Assembly (NCBI RefSeq): GCF_026341815.1
Contig: NZ_JAPENX010000001.1
Location: 4,464,001-4,528,000, forward strand
Direction of reading: 5' to 3'
DNA: 64,000 nucleotides
Origin: Streptomyces sp. NBC_00572
Lineage (GTDB): Bacteria > Actinomycetota > Actinomycetes > Streptomycetales > Streptomycetaceae
This document shows, piece after piece, positions 19,016 to 28,201 of this stretch. Positions within the stretch are counted from its first letter, which is position 1, and every line of letters begins with the position of its first letter. Position numbers and translations under genes: made by a program. The notes under the pieces are model-generated. The model saw nothing but the letters and a program-made list of their open reading frames with translations, was not told the DNA's origin and did not search any database.

Positions 19016-19678
19016 ATGAGGATCCAGCACACCGGCGCATACGCGTCGAGTACCGGCATACCGTCCCAGCGAGCCCGCGCCCGCACGCGTGGCCGCGGGC
19101 GGCTCCTGCGCGACCTGCGCGAGCGCGGCGGCCGCGGCCCCCGCGCCCTCACCTTCGCCGCCGGCGACCTGGTGGTCGTCTCCGGGCTGCCCGGCAGCGG
19201 CAAGTCCACCCTCATGAAGCGCGCCGCCGAGGGCGGCGGCATCGACTCCCAGGACACCCGCGAGCACTGGGAGGCCCGCATGCCCCGCCTCCTGCCGTAC
19301 GCCCTCTACCGGCCGCTGGTCCGGCTCGCCCACTACGCCGGTCTCTGCCGCGCCCTGCGCTCCGGCGCCGGGGTGATCGTGCACGACTGCGGCACCCAGT
19401 CCTGGGTGCGCGGCTGGCTCGCCCGGGAGGCCCGCCGACGCGGCCGGGCCCTGCACCTGATCCTCCTCGACGTCACCCCCCGGACCGCCCGCCAGGGCCA
19501 GCGCACCCGCGGCCGGGGCGTCTCCTCCTACGCCTTCGCCCGGCACCGGCGGGCCGTCGGCCGGCTCGTCCGGGCCGCCGAGTCCGGCCGCCTGCCGCAC
19601 GGCTGCGCCTCCGTGACCCTGCTCGACCGGGACGCGGCGGACCTCCTGCGGAAGATCGGCTTCCGCGAGGCCGCCTGA
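19016..19678 (+). CDS. P-loop ATP-binding protein (AAA_33/zeta-like kinase fold)
   Basis: 220 residues; ATG 19016 follows a GGGGGAGAAG site. Residues 50-66 contain VVSGLPGSGKSTLMKR (Walker A). There is a possible Walker B-like IVHDCGTQSW (about 120) and ILLDVTPRTARQGQRTRGR with arginines suited to a lid. This pattern resembles small nucleotide/aminoglycoside-type kinases in the AAA_33 group. The N-terminal 40 residues are Arg/Gly-rich. Substrate unknown. Its conserved position beside gcvT and sseB may mean a link to amino-acid stress, which is inference only. Confidence 0.75.
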   Translation: MRIQHTGAYASSTGIPSQRARARTRGRGRLLRDLRERGGRGPRALTFAAGDLVVVSGLPGSGKSTLMKRAAEGGGIDSQDTREHWEARMPRLLPYALYRPLVRLAHYAGLCRALRSGAGVIVHDCGTQSWVRGWLAREARRRGRALHLILLDVTPRTARQGQRTRGRGVSSYAFARHRRAVGRLVRAAESGRLPHGCASVTLLDRDAADLLRKIGFREAA

Positions 19679-19825
19679 CGGGACCGTCGGAGGAGAGCAC
19701 CTCCCCGGCGGTGCTCCGGCGTGCGCTCGTACCCTTGCCTTTTGGCCACGGCGGTGCCGGGGCGGCGTTAGGGTGCTGCCGGGGCGGCCGGTGCGGCAGG
19801 CCGTGCGAGAAGGGGAAACGGGACC

Positions 19826-20566
19826 GTGGACGTGACGTGGCCGGGCAATGAGCTCGAAGAGGTCCTTGCCGCCTCCCTCGGCAACCCCTCGGCGGGCGCC
19901 CGCCTGGTCGAGGTGCTCGGCCGCAGCCCGGTCTGGGTGCCGCTGCCCAACGGCGGCGGACCCGACAGCACCGACCTCGACCTCGCCACGATGGAGATCG
20001 ACGGCGCGGCGTACGTCCCCGTCTTCAGCTCCGAGGCGCAGTTCCTCGCCTGTGTCGGCGACCACATGTCGTTCACCGTCGCCCCGGCCCGCGACTTCGC
20101 CCGCGGCCTGCCCCCGCAGCTCGGCATCGCCGTCAACCCCGGCGGCATCGTCGGCGTCCCGCTGCCCCCGCCGGCCGTCGCCGAGCTGTGCCGCGTCGGC
20201 CGCACCCCGCTCGACGGCCCCGCCAGCGGCGGCCGCGTCCGCCTCTTCGAGCCCGACTGGCAGGACGACCCCGTCGACTTCCTCGCCGCCGCCTCCGCCG
20301 AGTTCGAGGCCACCGGCGTCGTCACCACCGCCCGCCGCGCCCTCGCCAGCATCGAGGGCACCGAACCCGCCCTCTTCGTCGGCGTCCAGCTCGCCGGCTG
20401 GGACGGAGTCGACCGCAACGCGCCCCTGGACGCCCTCGGCCGCGCCCTCGGCCGCGTCGAGTGCGCCTGGCCGGTCAACCTCATCCTGCTCGACATGGCA
20501 CAGGACCCGGTCGGCGACTGGATGCTGGAGCGGGTGCGCCCCTTCTACCAGCGCGCCGCCGTGTGA
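19826..20566 (+). CDS. SseB-family protein (enhanced serine sensitivity type)
   Basis: 246 residues; GTG 19826, AAGGGG 10 bp upstream. The N-terminal half (about 10-110) reads as an SseB domain: SPVWVPLPN, AAYVPVFSSEAQFLA and GLPPQLGIAVNPGG. The C-terminal half (about 125-240) resembles the SseB C-terminal domain (ALFVGVQLAGW, MLERVRPFYQRA). E. coli SseB alters serine sensitivity when overproduced; the biochemical role is not established. Placement beside serine/glycine catabolic genes makes the name plausible as function. Confidence 0.8.
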   Translation: MDVTWPGNELEEVLAASLGNPSAGARLVEVLGRSPVWVPLPNGGGPDSTDLDLATMEIDGAAYVPVFSSEAQFLACVGDHMSFTVAPARDFARGLPPQLGIAVNPGGIVGVPLPPPAVAELCRVGRTPLDGPASGGRVRLFEPDWQDDPVDFLAAASAEFEATGVVTTARRALASIEGTEPALFVGVQLAGWDGVDRNAPLDALGRALGRVECAWPVNLILLDMAQDPVGDWMLERVRPFYQRAAV

Positions 20567-20599
20567 CCGGTGGCCTGTTTAAGCTGAACTTCTCGACAG

Positions 20600-20660
20600 C
20601 AGGACAGACGTCGGCAGGACGGGCGTCGACAGGACGGACGTCGGCCAGGACGGACGTCGG
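20600..20660 (+). repeat. Four 15-bp tandem repeats between the two sseB-like genes
   Basis: Units at 20600-20614, 20615-20629, 20630-20644 and 20646-20660 follow CAGGACGGACGTCGG with single-base changes. A partial fifth unit (AACAGACGTGG) runs to 20671. Each contains GACGTC or GGCGTC. The last unit ends 36 bp before GTG 20697. This could be an iterated operator or a replication-slippage tract. Confidence 0.85.
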
Positions 20661-20696
20661 AACAGACGTGGTGACGGAAGAGGGGCGGGACACAGG

Positions 20697-21488
20697 GTGA
20701 GCGCGTCAGGCACCGCTGCGACCGGACAGGTCGAGCACATGCTGCGCCAGGTGGCACCCGGACGCTACGACGCGTACGAGCAGCTGCTGCACGCCCTCGC
20801 CGACGGCGAGCTCTGGATGCTGCTCTGGCACGGCTCAGCCGGCTCGTCCGACGCCCAGTACGGGAACATGGAGGTCGACGGCTTCGGCTACGCGCCCTGC
20901 GTCACCTCCGCTCAGGAACTCGCCGCCTCCGGCTGGCACCGCGCGCACGAGCTCGTCACCGGCCGGGAGATCGCCCGCGCCCTCTACCCCGACCGCTGGG
21001 GCATCTGGCTCAATCCGCACGCCCCCGGCGGTGGCCTCGGCATCCCCTGGGCCGACCTGCGCCGGATCGCCACCGGCCTCGACCGGATGCCGGCGGGACC
21101 GCTGCGGGTCACCGAGCCCAGCCTGGAGATCCCGCAGTTCTACGCCCTGCTCACGCAGAACGCGCACCGCACCCCGGCCGTCCGGGCGCTGCGCCGCGGC
21201 TGGGTGCAGCCCGCGCTCGGCTCCCCGTACCTCGTCATCGGTCTCGATCTGTACGACACCTCGCCCGCGGCCGTCGACACGGTCCGGGCGATGATGCGCC
21301 AGTCCATCGGAGCCGTACCCGAGGGACTGCCCGTCTCGACGGTCGCCCTCTCCGACGCGTACGACCCGGTGGCCCTCTGGCTGCGGGCGAACGGGCGCCC
21401 GTTCTACGACCGCGAGGCACACGCCGGACGCGGAGCGGCGGCCGTTCCCGGGTACGGATACCCGCCGCCGGCGCCGTCCGGATACTGA
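20697..21488 (+). CDS. SseB-family protein, second copy
   Basis: 263 residues; GTG 20697 after AGGGGCGGG. The fold pattern matches its neighbour: ELWMLLWHG..., FGYAPCVTSAQELAASGWHRA, ALYPDRWGIWLNPHAPGGGLG (family block), then YLVIGLDLYD and LWLRANGRPFYDREA matching the C-terminal SseB end. The tail is Gly/Pro/Tyr-rich (GYGYPPPAPSGY), probably disordered. The pair seems to be an old duplication with low identity. It is followed by a strong terminator. Confidence 0.75.
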   Translation: MSASGTAATGQVEHMLRQVAPGRYDAYEQLLHALADGELWMLLWHGSAGSSDAQYGNMEVDGFGYAPCVTSAQELAASGWHRAHELVTGREIARALYPDRWGIWLNPHAPGGGLGIPWADLRRIATGLDRMPAGPLRVTEPSLEIPQFYALLTQNAHRTPAVRALRRGWVQPALGSPYLVIGLDLYDTSPAAVDTVRAMMRQSIGAVPEGLPVSTVALSDAYDPVALWLRANGRPFYDREAHAGRGAAAVPGYGYPPPAPSGY

Positions 21489-21517
21489 GACGCGCCCTTC
21501 TCGCATACCGCCCCACC

Positions 21518-21546
21518 AGCCTCCGGAGTTCGCTCCGGAGGCTTTC
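21518..21546 (+). terminator. Terminator after the sseB-like pair
   Basis: Perfect 11-bp arms AGCCTCCGGAG (21518-21528) and CTCCGGAGGCT (21533-21543), TTCG loop, then TTT. Confidence 0.9.
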
Positions 21547-21735
21547 GTTCGCCCCAATTCAGCACCCGGAACGCCCGGTTGAGGGACATGTCCGAAAAGG
21601 GGGAAGAGGCCCCGAGATGGTCCGCTCACGTGATCACGACGTCCGGATAACGGAAGTCGCAGCACCGCATCACGTTTGAGCAAACATTCCTCGTCAGGGC
21701 TGGCGGGTGATCACAAGCGCATTGAAGACTCCCCG

Positions 21736-21750
21736 GAACACCGGGTGTTC
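21736..21750. promoter_or_regulatory. Inverted repeat upstream of the peptide importer operon
   Basis: GAACACCGGGTGTTC is a 6-3-6 palindrome, 98 bp before the DppC start. The rest of the 360-bp gap (21489-21848) has the upstream terminator, TCACGTGA near 21627 and GTTT-GAGC-AAAC near 21672, but no gene. Regulator unknown. Confidence 0.4.
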
Positions 21751-21848
21751 GGCTCCTTTCGAGCAGGTGCCCAGCAGTTGTTCCACCGAGCCGCTACCCG
21801 CGGCGGGCAAGGGCCGGCTACCGGCGGCCGAGAGGGGTCCTCACCACG

Positions 21849-22877
21849 ATGACGGCACCACTGCACGAGAAGAGTGCGGGCGAGTCGACCGACACCGTCG
21901 ATGGCGCGCCCGACGCACCCGGCACCCCGGACACCACCGGCACCGTCGGCAAGGCGATCGAGGGCCGCTCGCCCTGGCAGATCGCCTGGACCCGCCTCAA
22001 GCGCGACAAACTGGCCCTCGCGGGCGCCTTCATCGTCGTCTTCCTCGTCCTCGTCGCGCTCTTCGCGCCGGTCATCGTGGGCCTCCTGGGCCACCCGCCG
22101 GACGAGTTCCACGAGGACCAGATCGACCCGCTCTTCGGTACCCCGATCGGCTCCTGGGGCGGCGTGAGCTCGGACTTCCTCTTCGGAGTCGAGCCCGTCA
22201 ACGGCCGCGACGTCTTCAGCCGCATCGTCTACGGCGCCCGGATCTCGCTGCTCGTCGCCTTCCTCGCGGCGGTCTTCGCCGTCGTCCTCGGCACGATCCT
22301 CGGCATCATCGCCGGCTACTTCGGCGGCTGGATCGACGCGGCCCTCAGCCGGGTCATGGACGTGATGCTCGCGTTCCCGCAGCTGCTCTTCACGATCGCC
22401 CTGGTCTCCGTCCTGCCGAACGAACTCCTCGGCCTCGACGGCTCGGGCGTCCGCATCGCCGCCCTGGTGCTCGTCATCGGCTTCTTCGGCTGGCCGTACG
22501 TGGGCCGCATCGTCCGCGGCCAGACCCTCTCGCTGCGCAACCGCGAGTACGTCGAGGCCGCCCAGAGCCTCGGCGCCGGCCGCCTCTACATCCTGCGCCG
22601 GGAGCTGCTGCCCAACCTGATCGCCCCGATCACGGTCTACGCGACCCTCATGATCCCCACCAACATCCTCACCGAAGCGGCGCTCAGCTTCCTCGGCGCG
22701 GGTGTGAAGCCGCCCACCGCTTCCTGGGGACAGATGCTGTCGACGGCCATCACCACCTACGAGTCGGACCCGCTGTTCATGGTGATCCCCGGCTTCGCGA
22801 TCTTCATCACCGTTCTGGCGTTCAACCTCTTCGGCGACGGCGTGCGTGACGCGCTCGACCCGAAGGGCTCCCGCTGA
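21849..22877 (+). CDS. Dipeptide/oligopeptide ABC importer permease (DppC/OppC type)
   Basis: 342 residues. After a 35-residue Asp/Thr/Pro-rich N terminus comes SPWQIAWTRLKRDKLALAGA, the OppC N-terminal segment, then TM1 and a periplasmic loop with DFLFGVEPVNGRDVFSRIVYGAR, hallmark of the DppC family. The EAA coupling motif is EYVEAAQSLGAGRLYILRRE (about 236). About six TM helices in total. Unusually the C-type permease is the first gene of the operon, before the binding protein. Confidence 0.92.
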   Translation: MTAPLHEKSAGESTDTVDGAPDAPGTPDTTGTVGKAIEGRSPWQIAWTRLKRDKLALAGAFIVVFLVLVALFAPVIVGLLGHPPDEFHEDQIDPLFGTPIGSWGGVSSDFLFGVEPVNGRDVFSRIVYGARISLLVAFLAAVFAVVLGTILGIIAGYFGGWIDAALSRVMDVMLAFPQLLFTIALVSVLPNELLGLDGSGVRIAALVLVIGFFGWPYVGRIVRGQTLSLRNREYVEAAQSLGAGRLYILRRELLPNLIAPITVYATLMIPTNILTEAALSFLGAGVKPPTASWGQMLSTAITTYESDPLFMVIPGFAIFITVLAFNLFGDGVRDALDPKGSR

Positions 22878-22986
22878 CCGTTCGCCGACGATCCGCAAGA
22901 CCCGCCCCTGCCGCTGTCGACAGGAGGCTCATCCCCAATCGGCGGACCGCCGTTACGGCCGCCACTATCCGGAGGTTGCGAGACCC

Positions 22987-24756
22987 ATGACTCTGATGAG
23001 CTCTCAGAGGCGCAGAATCGCCGCGGGCGCGCTGCTCGCGGCGGCCACGATGGTCGTCACCACCGCCTGCGGCGGCGACACCGGCGGCAGCGGCGACAAG
23101 GGCAAGGGCGGTGCGCCCGGCTTCAACGCCGGCGTGAACAAGGTCGCCAACGCCTCCACCAAGAAGGGCGGCGAGCTGAAGTTCATCGGCTCGCAGGAGG
23201 CCGACTCGTGGGACCCGCAGCGCGGCTACTACGGCTTCGTCTGGGACTTCCAGCGCTACTACACGCGCCAGCTGGTCACCTTCAAGAGCGAGCCGGGCGC
23301 GGCCTCCACCGAGCTGGTCCCGGACCTCGCGACCGACGCCGGCAAGGTCTCCGCCGACGGCCTGACCTACACCTTCACGCTGAAGGACGGGGTGACCTGG
23401 CAGGACGGCAAGCCGATCACCTCGAAGGACATCAAGTACGGCATCGAGCGCATCTGGGCCCAGGACGTCATCTCCGGCGGCCCGATCTACCTCCAGCAGG
23501 TCCTCGACCCCAAGGGCGAGTACAAGGGCCCGTACAAGGACACCTCCGCGGACAAGCTCGGCCTGAAGGCGATCGAGACCCCGGACGACAAGACCATCAT
23601 CTTCAAGCTGCCGGTCGCCAACGGTGACTTCCTGCAGATGCTGGCCATGCCCGCCGCCTCCCCGGTCCGCCAGGACAAGGACACCAAGGCCAAGTACGGC
23701 CTGGACGTGTTCTCCTCCGGCCCGTACAAGTGGGAGTCGTACACGCCGAACAAGTCCATGAAGCTTGTCCGCAACGACAAGTGGGACGCCAAGACGGACA
23801 CCGTCCGCAAGGCGCTCCCGGACAAGATCAGCGTCACGTTCACCACGAACGCCGACGACATGGACAACCGTCTGGTCGAGGGCGAGTACGACCTCGACAT
23901 CAACGCGACGGGCGTCGGCGCCTCCGCCCGCCAGAAGGTGCTCCAGCAGCACAAGGGCAACGTCGACAACCCGCAGACGGGCTTCATCCGCTACGCGGTC
24001 TTCCCGCAGACGGTCATCCCCAACATCGAGTGCCGCAAGGCCATCATCTACGCGGCCGACTCCAAGTCGCTGCAGACCGCCCGTGGTGGCCCGCAGGCCG
24101 GTGGCGACATCGCCTCCAACATGCTGCCGCCGGCGATCAAGGGTGCCGACCCGAAGGCCGACCCGTACGGCAAGCTCGGCGGCGCGCCGGACCTCGCCAA
24201 GGCCAAGGAAGCGCTGAAGAACTGCGGTAAGCCGAACGGCTTCAAGACCACGATCGCGGTCCGCAACAACAAGAAGATCGAGATCGCGACCGCCGAGTCC
24301 CTCCAGCAGTCGCTGAAGGCCGTCGGCATCGACGCCCAGATCGACCAGTTCGACGGCGCCCAGACGTCCGGCATCATCGGTTCGCCGAAGGTCGTCAAGG
24401 AGAAGGGCTACGGCATCATCATCATGGGCTGGGGCGCCGACTTCCCGACCGGTCAGGGCTTCCTGCAGCCGCTGGTCGACGGCCGCTTCATCCTCCAGAG
24501 CGGTAACAACAACTTCTCGGAGCTGAACGACAAGGCCGTCAACGGCCTGTTCGACCAGGCGCTGAAGGAGACCGACCCGGCGAAGGCCGGCGAGCTCTAC
24601 AAGCAGATCAACACGAAGGTGTCGGAGGCCGCGGTCTACCTGCCCTTCACCCACGAGAAGAACATCATCTGGCGCAGCTCCCGGCTGACCAACGTCTACA
24701 CGGCGGACGCCTACAACGGCCGCTACGACTACGCGTCGCTCGGCGTCGTCAAGTAA
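22987..24756 (+). CDS. Peptide-binding lipoprotein (family 5 solute-binding protein)
   Basis: 589 residues; ATG 22987, GGAGG 11 bp upstream. Residues 1-26 form a lipoprotein signal with lipobox TTAC-G at about 27, then a Gly/Lys linker. The mature part is SBP_bac_5-like: LTYTFTLKDGVTWQDGKPIT, FSSGPYKWESYTPN and the later AESLQQSLKAVGIDAQIDQFD. It captures peptides (or similar) outside the membrane for the DppBCDF-type complex. High Lys/Asn content relative to neighbours is normal for secreted binding proteins. Confidence 0.92.
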   Translation: MTLMSSQRRRIAAGALLAAATMVVTTACGGDTGGSGDKGKGGAPGFNAGVNKVANASTKKGGELKFIGSQEADSWDPQRGYYGFVWDFQRYYTRQLVTFKSEPGAASTELVPDLATDAGKVSADGLTYTFTLKDGVTWQDGKPITSKDIKYGIERIWAQDVISGGPIYLQQVLDPKGEYKGPYKDTSADKLGLKAIETPDDKTIIFKLPVANGDFLQMLAMPAASPVRQDKDTKAKYGLDVFSSGPYKWESYTPNKSMKLVRNDKWDAKTDTVRKALPDKISVTFTTNADDMDNRLVEGEYDLDINATGVGASARQKVLQQHKGNVDNPQTGFIRYAVFPQTVIPNIECRKAIIYAADSKSLQTARGGPQAGGDIASNMLPPAIKGADPKADPYGKLGGAPDLAKAKEALKNCGKPNGFKTTIAVRNNKKIEIATAESLQQSLKAVGIDAQIDQFDGAQTSGIIGSPKVVKEKGYGIIIMGWGADFPTGQGFLQPLVDGRFILQSGNNNFSELNDKAVNGLFDQALKETDPAKAGELYKQINTKVSEAAVYLPFTHEKNIIWRSSRLTNVYTADAYNGRYDYASLGVVK

Positions 24757-24820
24757 TCCGACCCGCTTCACCGGCGCAACACCCGCCGCCAGGTCCGAAG
24801 GGCAGGTGATGGCCGAGGGC

Positions 24821-24856
24821 GGCGGCCGGGGAACCCGATCGGGATCCCCGGCCGCC
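24821..24856 (+). terminator. Intra-operon hairpin between binding protein and permease
   Basis: Arms GGCGGCCGGGGA and TCCCCGGCCGCC are perfect complements over 12 bp, with an additional CCC/GGG pair around GATC in the loop. Lacking a T run, it probably stabilises or partially terminates mRNA so that the binding protein is made in excess. Confidence 0.7.
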
Positions 24857-24870
24857 GACCGGCCGACCGC

Positions 24871-25869
24871 ATGCTTGCATACATAGTCCGGCGACTCTTC
24901 GCAGTCGTCGTGATGCTGCTCGTCGTCACTCTGGTGACGCTCAGCATCTTCTTCCTCATCCCCAAGATGACCGGCAGCGACCCTGCCGCGATGTTCGTCG
25001 GCAAGCAGGCGGATCCGGCTTCCATCGAGGCCATCCGGCAGAAGCTCGGCCTGGACGAGCCGATCCTGGTGCAGTTCTGGCACTTCGTCTCCGGCATCTT
25101 CGTCGGCCGTGACTACACCGGTGGTGGCGACACCATCCACTGTGCGATGCCCTGCTTCGGCTACTCGTTCCGCACCGAGCAGGACGTCTGGTCGATGCTG
25201 GTCGACGCCTTCCCCGTCACCCTCTCCATGGTCATCGGCGCCGCTGTGCTCTGGCTGATCCTGGGTGTCTCCACGGGAGTCGTCTCCGCGCTCAAGCGGG
25301 GCACGATCATCGACCGCGCGGCCATGATCACCGCGCTCGCCGGTGTCTCGCTGCCCATCTTCTTCACCGCCATGCTGGCGATGCTGGTCTTCCGCACCCA
25401 ACTGGGCTGGCTCAACGCCTCGTACGTGCCGATCACCGAGTCCTTCGGTGGCTGGTTCGGCGGTCTGCTGTTGCCCTGGGTGACCCTCGCCTTCCTGTAC
25501 GCGGCGATGTACGCGCGGCTCACCCGCGCCACCATGCTGGAGGTCCTCGGCGAGGACTACATCCGTACCGCACGGGCCAAGGGCCTCCCGGAGTCGGTCG
25601 TGCTCGGCAAGCACGCCATGCGCTCCACCATGACCCCCATCCTGACCATCTTCGGCATGGACCTCGGCGCCCTCGTCGGCGGCGCGATCCTGACCGAGAC
25701 CGCGTTCAGCCTCCACGGCCTCGGCGGCCTCGCCATCAAGGGCGTGAGCGAGCGTGACCTGCCGCTGATCCTGGCCGTCACGCTCATCACCGCAGCCTGC
25801 GTCGTCATCGCCAACCTCGTCGTGGACCTGCTGTACGCCGTGATCGACCCCCGAGTGAGGCTCGCATGA
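24871..25869 (+). CDS. Dipeptide/oligopeptide ABC importer permease (DppB/OppB type)
   Basis: 332 residues starting MLAYIVRRLFAVVVMLLVV, the standard DppB N terminus. EAA-like motif YIRTARAKGLPESVVLGKHA (about 231). Six predicted TM helices and the C-terminal LLYAVIDPRVRL. The periplasmic loop has two Cys (HCAMPCFGYS), possibly a disulfide. The stop overlaps the next start (ATGA). Confidence 0.93.
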   Translation: MLAYIVRRLFAVVVMLLVVTLVTLSIFFLIPKMTGSDPAAMFVGKQADPASIEAIRQKLGLDEPILVQFWHFVSGIFVGRDYTGGGDTIHCAMPCFGYSFRTEQDVWSMLVDAFPVTLSMVIGAAVLWLILGVSTGVVSALKRGTIIDRAAMITALAGVSLPIFFTAMLAMLVFRTQLGWLNASYVPITESFGGWFGGLLLPWVTLAFLYAAMYARLTRATMLEVLGEDYIRTARAKGLPESVVLGKHAMRSTMTPILTIFGMDLGALVGGAILTETAFSLHGLGGLAIKGVSERDLPLILAVTLITAACVVIANLVVDLLYAVIDPRVRLA

Positions 25870-26969
25870 CGGACAAGCTGACGAAGACCGGCGCGGCGGT
25901 GGGAGAACCCGTCGCCACCGGGTCCGCCCCCTCCGACGCCTTCCTCGACGTGCGCGACCTGAAGATCCACTTCCCGACCGACGACGGTCTGGTCAAGTCG
26001 GTCGACGGTCTCAGCTTCCAGCTGGAGAAGGGCAAGACCCTCGGCATCGTGGGCGAGTCCGGCTCCGGCAAGTCGGTCACCTCGCTCGGCATCATGGGCC
26101 TCCACACCGTCGGCCAGTACGGCCGGCAGAAGGCCCGCATCTCCGGCGAGATCTGGCTCGACGGGCGCGAGCTGCTCTCGGCCGACCCGGACGAGGTCCG
26201 CAAGATGCGCGGCCGCGACATGGCGATGATCTTCCAGGACCCGCTGTCCGCGATGCACCCGTACTACTCGGTCGGCAACCAGATCGTGGAGGCGTACCGC
26301 GTCCACAACAACGTCGACAAGAAGACGGCGCGCAAGCGGGCCGTCGAACTCCTCGACCGGGTCGGCATCCCCGAGCCCGCCAAGCGGTTCGACAACTACC
26401 CGCACGAGTTCTCCGGCGGCATGCGCCAGCGCGCGATGATCGCCATGGCGCTCGTCAACAACCCCGCGCTGCTCATCGCCGACGAGCCGACCACCGCGCT
26501 CGACGTGACCGTGCAGGCGCAGATCCTCGACCTGATGCGGGACCTCCAGAAGGAGTTCGGCTCCGCGGTCGTCATCATCACCCACGACCTCGGCGTCGTC
26601 GCCGAGCTCGCCGACGACATCCTCGTCATGTACGGCGGGCGCTGCGTCGAGCGTGGACCGGCCGAGTCCGTCTTCTACGAGCCGCAGCACCCCTACACCT
26701 GGGGCCTGCTCGGCTCGATGCCGAGGATCGACCGCGACCAGACCGAGCGGCTCATCCCGGTCAAGGGCAACCCGCCCAGCCTCATCAACATCCCGAGCGG
26801 CTGCGCCTTCAACCCGCGCTGCCCGTACGCGGACGTCCCCAAGGGCGGCATCACGCGCACCCAGCGGCCGGAGCTGGCCCTGGCCGGGGACCGCCACTTC
26901 TCGGCCTGCCACATGCCGCAGGAGGAGCGGACCCGCATCTGGACCGAAGAGATTGCGCCGAAACTGTGA
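25866..26969 (+). CDS. Peptide ABC importer ATPase (DppD/OppD type)
   Basis: 367 residues. Walker A GESGSGKSV (about 64), signature FSGGMRQRAMIAMAL (about 181), Walker B LLIADEPTTALDV, switch ITHDLGV. The C-terminal oligopeptide-transporter extension has a Cys cluster: SGCAFNPRCPYAD and ACHMP (about 315-350). In this family these cysteines bind an iron-sulfur cluster or similar in some members. Pairs with the following ATPase; start and stop both overlap neighbours by 4 bp. Confidence 0.94.
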   Translation: MTDKLTKTGAAVGEPVATGSAPSDAFLDVRDLKIHFPTDDGLVKSVDGLSFQLEKGKTLGIVGESGSGKSVTSLGIMGLHTVGQYGRQKARISGEIWLDGRELLSADPDEVRKMRGRDMAMIFQDPLSAMHPYYSVGNQIVEAYRVHNNVDKKTARKRAVELLDRVGIPEPAKRFDNYPHEFSGGMRQRAMIAMALVNNPALLIADEPTTALDVTVQAQILDLMRDLQKEFGSAVVIITHDLGVVAELADDILVMYGGRCVERGPAESVFYEPQHPYTWGLLGSMPRIDRDQTERLIPVKGNPPSLINIPSGCAFNPRCPYADVPKGGITRTQRPELALAGDRHFSACHMPQEERTRIWTEEIAPKL

Positions 26970-28078
26970 GCGACAACATGGAACCTCTGCTCAAGGTCAC
27001 CGGCCTGAAGAAGCACTTCCCCATCAGGAAGGGCCTTCTCCAGCGCCAGACCGGCGCGGTCAAGGCGGTCGACGGGATCGACTTCGAGGTCCTGCCCGGT
27101 GAGACCCTCGGCGTCGTCGGCGAGTCCGGCTGCGGCAAGTCCACGATGGGCCGCCTGATCACCCGACTCCTCGAACCGACCGACGGCACGGTCGAGTTCC
27201 AGGGCAAGGACATCTCGCACCTCGGCGTCTCGGGCATGCGCCCGTTCCGCCGGGACATCCAGATGATCTTCCAGGACCCGTACGGCTCGCTGAACCCGCG
27301 CCACACGGTCGGCACGATCGTCTCGGCCCCCTTCAAGCTCCAGGGTGTGGAGCCCGAAGGCGGCGTGAGGAAGGAGGTCCAGCGCCTGCTGGGTCTGGTC
27401 GGCCTGAACCCGGAGCACTACAACCGCTACCCGCACGAGTTCTCCGGCGGCCAGCGCCAGCGCATCGGCATCGCCCGCGCGCTCGCCCTCAAGCCGAAGC
27501 TGGTGGTGGCGGACGAGCCGGTCTCGGCCCTGGACGTCTCCATCCAGGCCCAGGTGGTCAACCTCCTGGACGACCTCCAGCAGGAGCTCGGCCTCACGTA
27601 CGTGATCATCGCGCACGACCTGTCGGTCATCCGGCACGTGTCGGACCGCATCGCGGTGATGTACCTCGGCAAGATCGTGGAACTCGCGGACCGCAAGTCC
27701 CTCTACGAGAACCCGATGCACCCGTACACCCGCGCCCTGATGTCGGCGGTCCCGATTCCGGACCCCCGCCGCCGAGGCGCGAAGAGCGACCGCATCCTCC
27801 TCACCGGCGACGTCCCGTCCCCGATCGCCCCGCCCCCCGGCTGCCGCTTCCACACCCGCTGCTGGAAGGCCACGGACCTCTGCAAGAGGCAGGAGCCCCC
27901 GCTCGTGGAGCTCCGTCCGGGCCAGCGGGTGGCCTGCCACCACCCGGAGAACGCGGAGTCCCTGACGATCCCGGGCGCGAGGGAGTCGGTGGAGATCACG
28001 AAGGCCCCGGAGCCGGCGACGGAAGCGCCTGCCAAGACGTCCGAGCCCGTGGCAGAGGACGACGCACCGAAGGCGTGA
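26966..28078 (+). CDS. Peptide ABC importer ATPase (DppF/OppF type)
   Basis: 370 residues from GTG 26966 overlapping the DppD stop (GTGA); ATG 26978 is a possible alternative. Walker A GESGCGKST, signature FSGGQRQRIGIARAL, Walker B LVVADEPVSALDV, C-terminal PPGCRFHTRCWKATDLCK with the same Cys pattern as DppD. A 50-residue acidic/Pro-rich tail (EPATEAPAKTSEPVAEDD) is unusual in length. It closes the five-gene importer operon and is followed by a terminator. Confidence 0.94.
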   Translation: MSDNMEPLLKVTGLKKHFPIRKGLLQRQTGAVKAVDGIDFEVLPGETLGVVGESGCGKSTMGRLITRLLEPTDGTVEFQGKDISHLGVSGMRPFRRDIQMIFQDPYGSLNPRHTVGTIVSAPFKLQGVEPEGGVRKEVQRLLGLVGLNPEHYNRYPHEFSGGQRQRIGIARALALKPKLVVADEPVSALDVSIQAQVVNLLDDLQQELGLTYVIIAHDLSVIRHVSDRIAVMYLGKIVELADRKSLYENPMHPYTRALMSAVPIPDPRRRGAKSDRILLTGDVPSPIAPPPGCRFHTRCWKATDLCKRQEPPLVELRPGQRVACHHPENAESLTIPGARESVEITKAPEPATEAPAKTSEPVAEDDAPKA

Positions 28079-28085
28079 CACAGGA

Positions 28086-28117
28086 AGGCCCCTGGTGCCC
28101 TACGGCACCAGGGGCCT
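28086..28117 (+). terminator. Terminator of the peptide importer operon
   Basis: Perfect 14-bp arms AGGCCCCTGGTGCC (28086-28099) and GGCACCAGGGGCCT (28104-28117), loop CTAC. A second G/C-rich inverted structure (TTCGGGG ... CCCCGAA) follows near 28134-28154. Confidence 0.9.
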
Positions 28118-28201
28118 CCGTGCGTGCGGGGGTTCGGGGGCGAAGTCCCCGAACCGGGGAGCCCCCGCAGCCCCCACGGGAACAACCGGCACAATTGGTC
28201 G

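Noticed and set aside
20600..20671. CRISPR-like array
   Set aside because: Units are contiguous 15-mers without spacers; no cas genes.
22822..25716. 964-codon antisense open frame over the peptide importer
   Set aside because: Opposes three well-supported transporter genes and has no recognisable domain.
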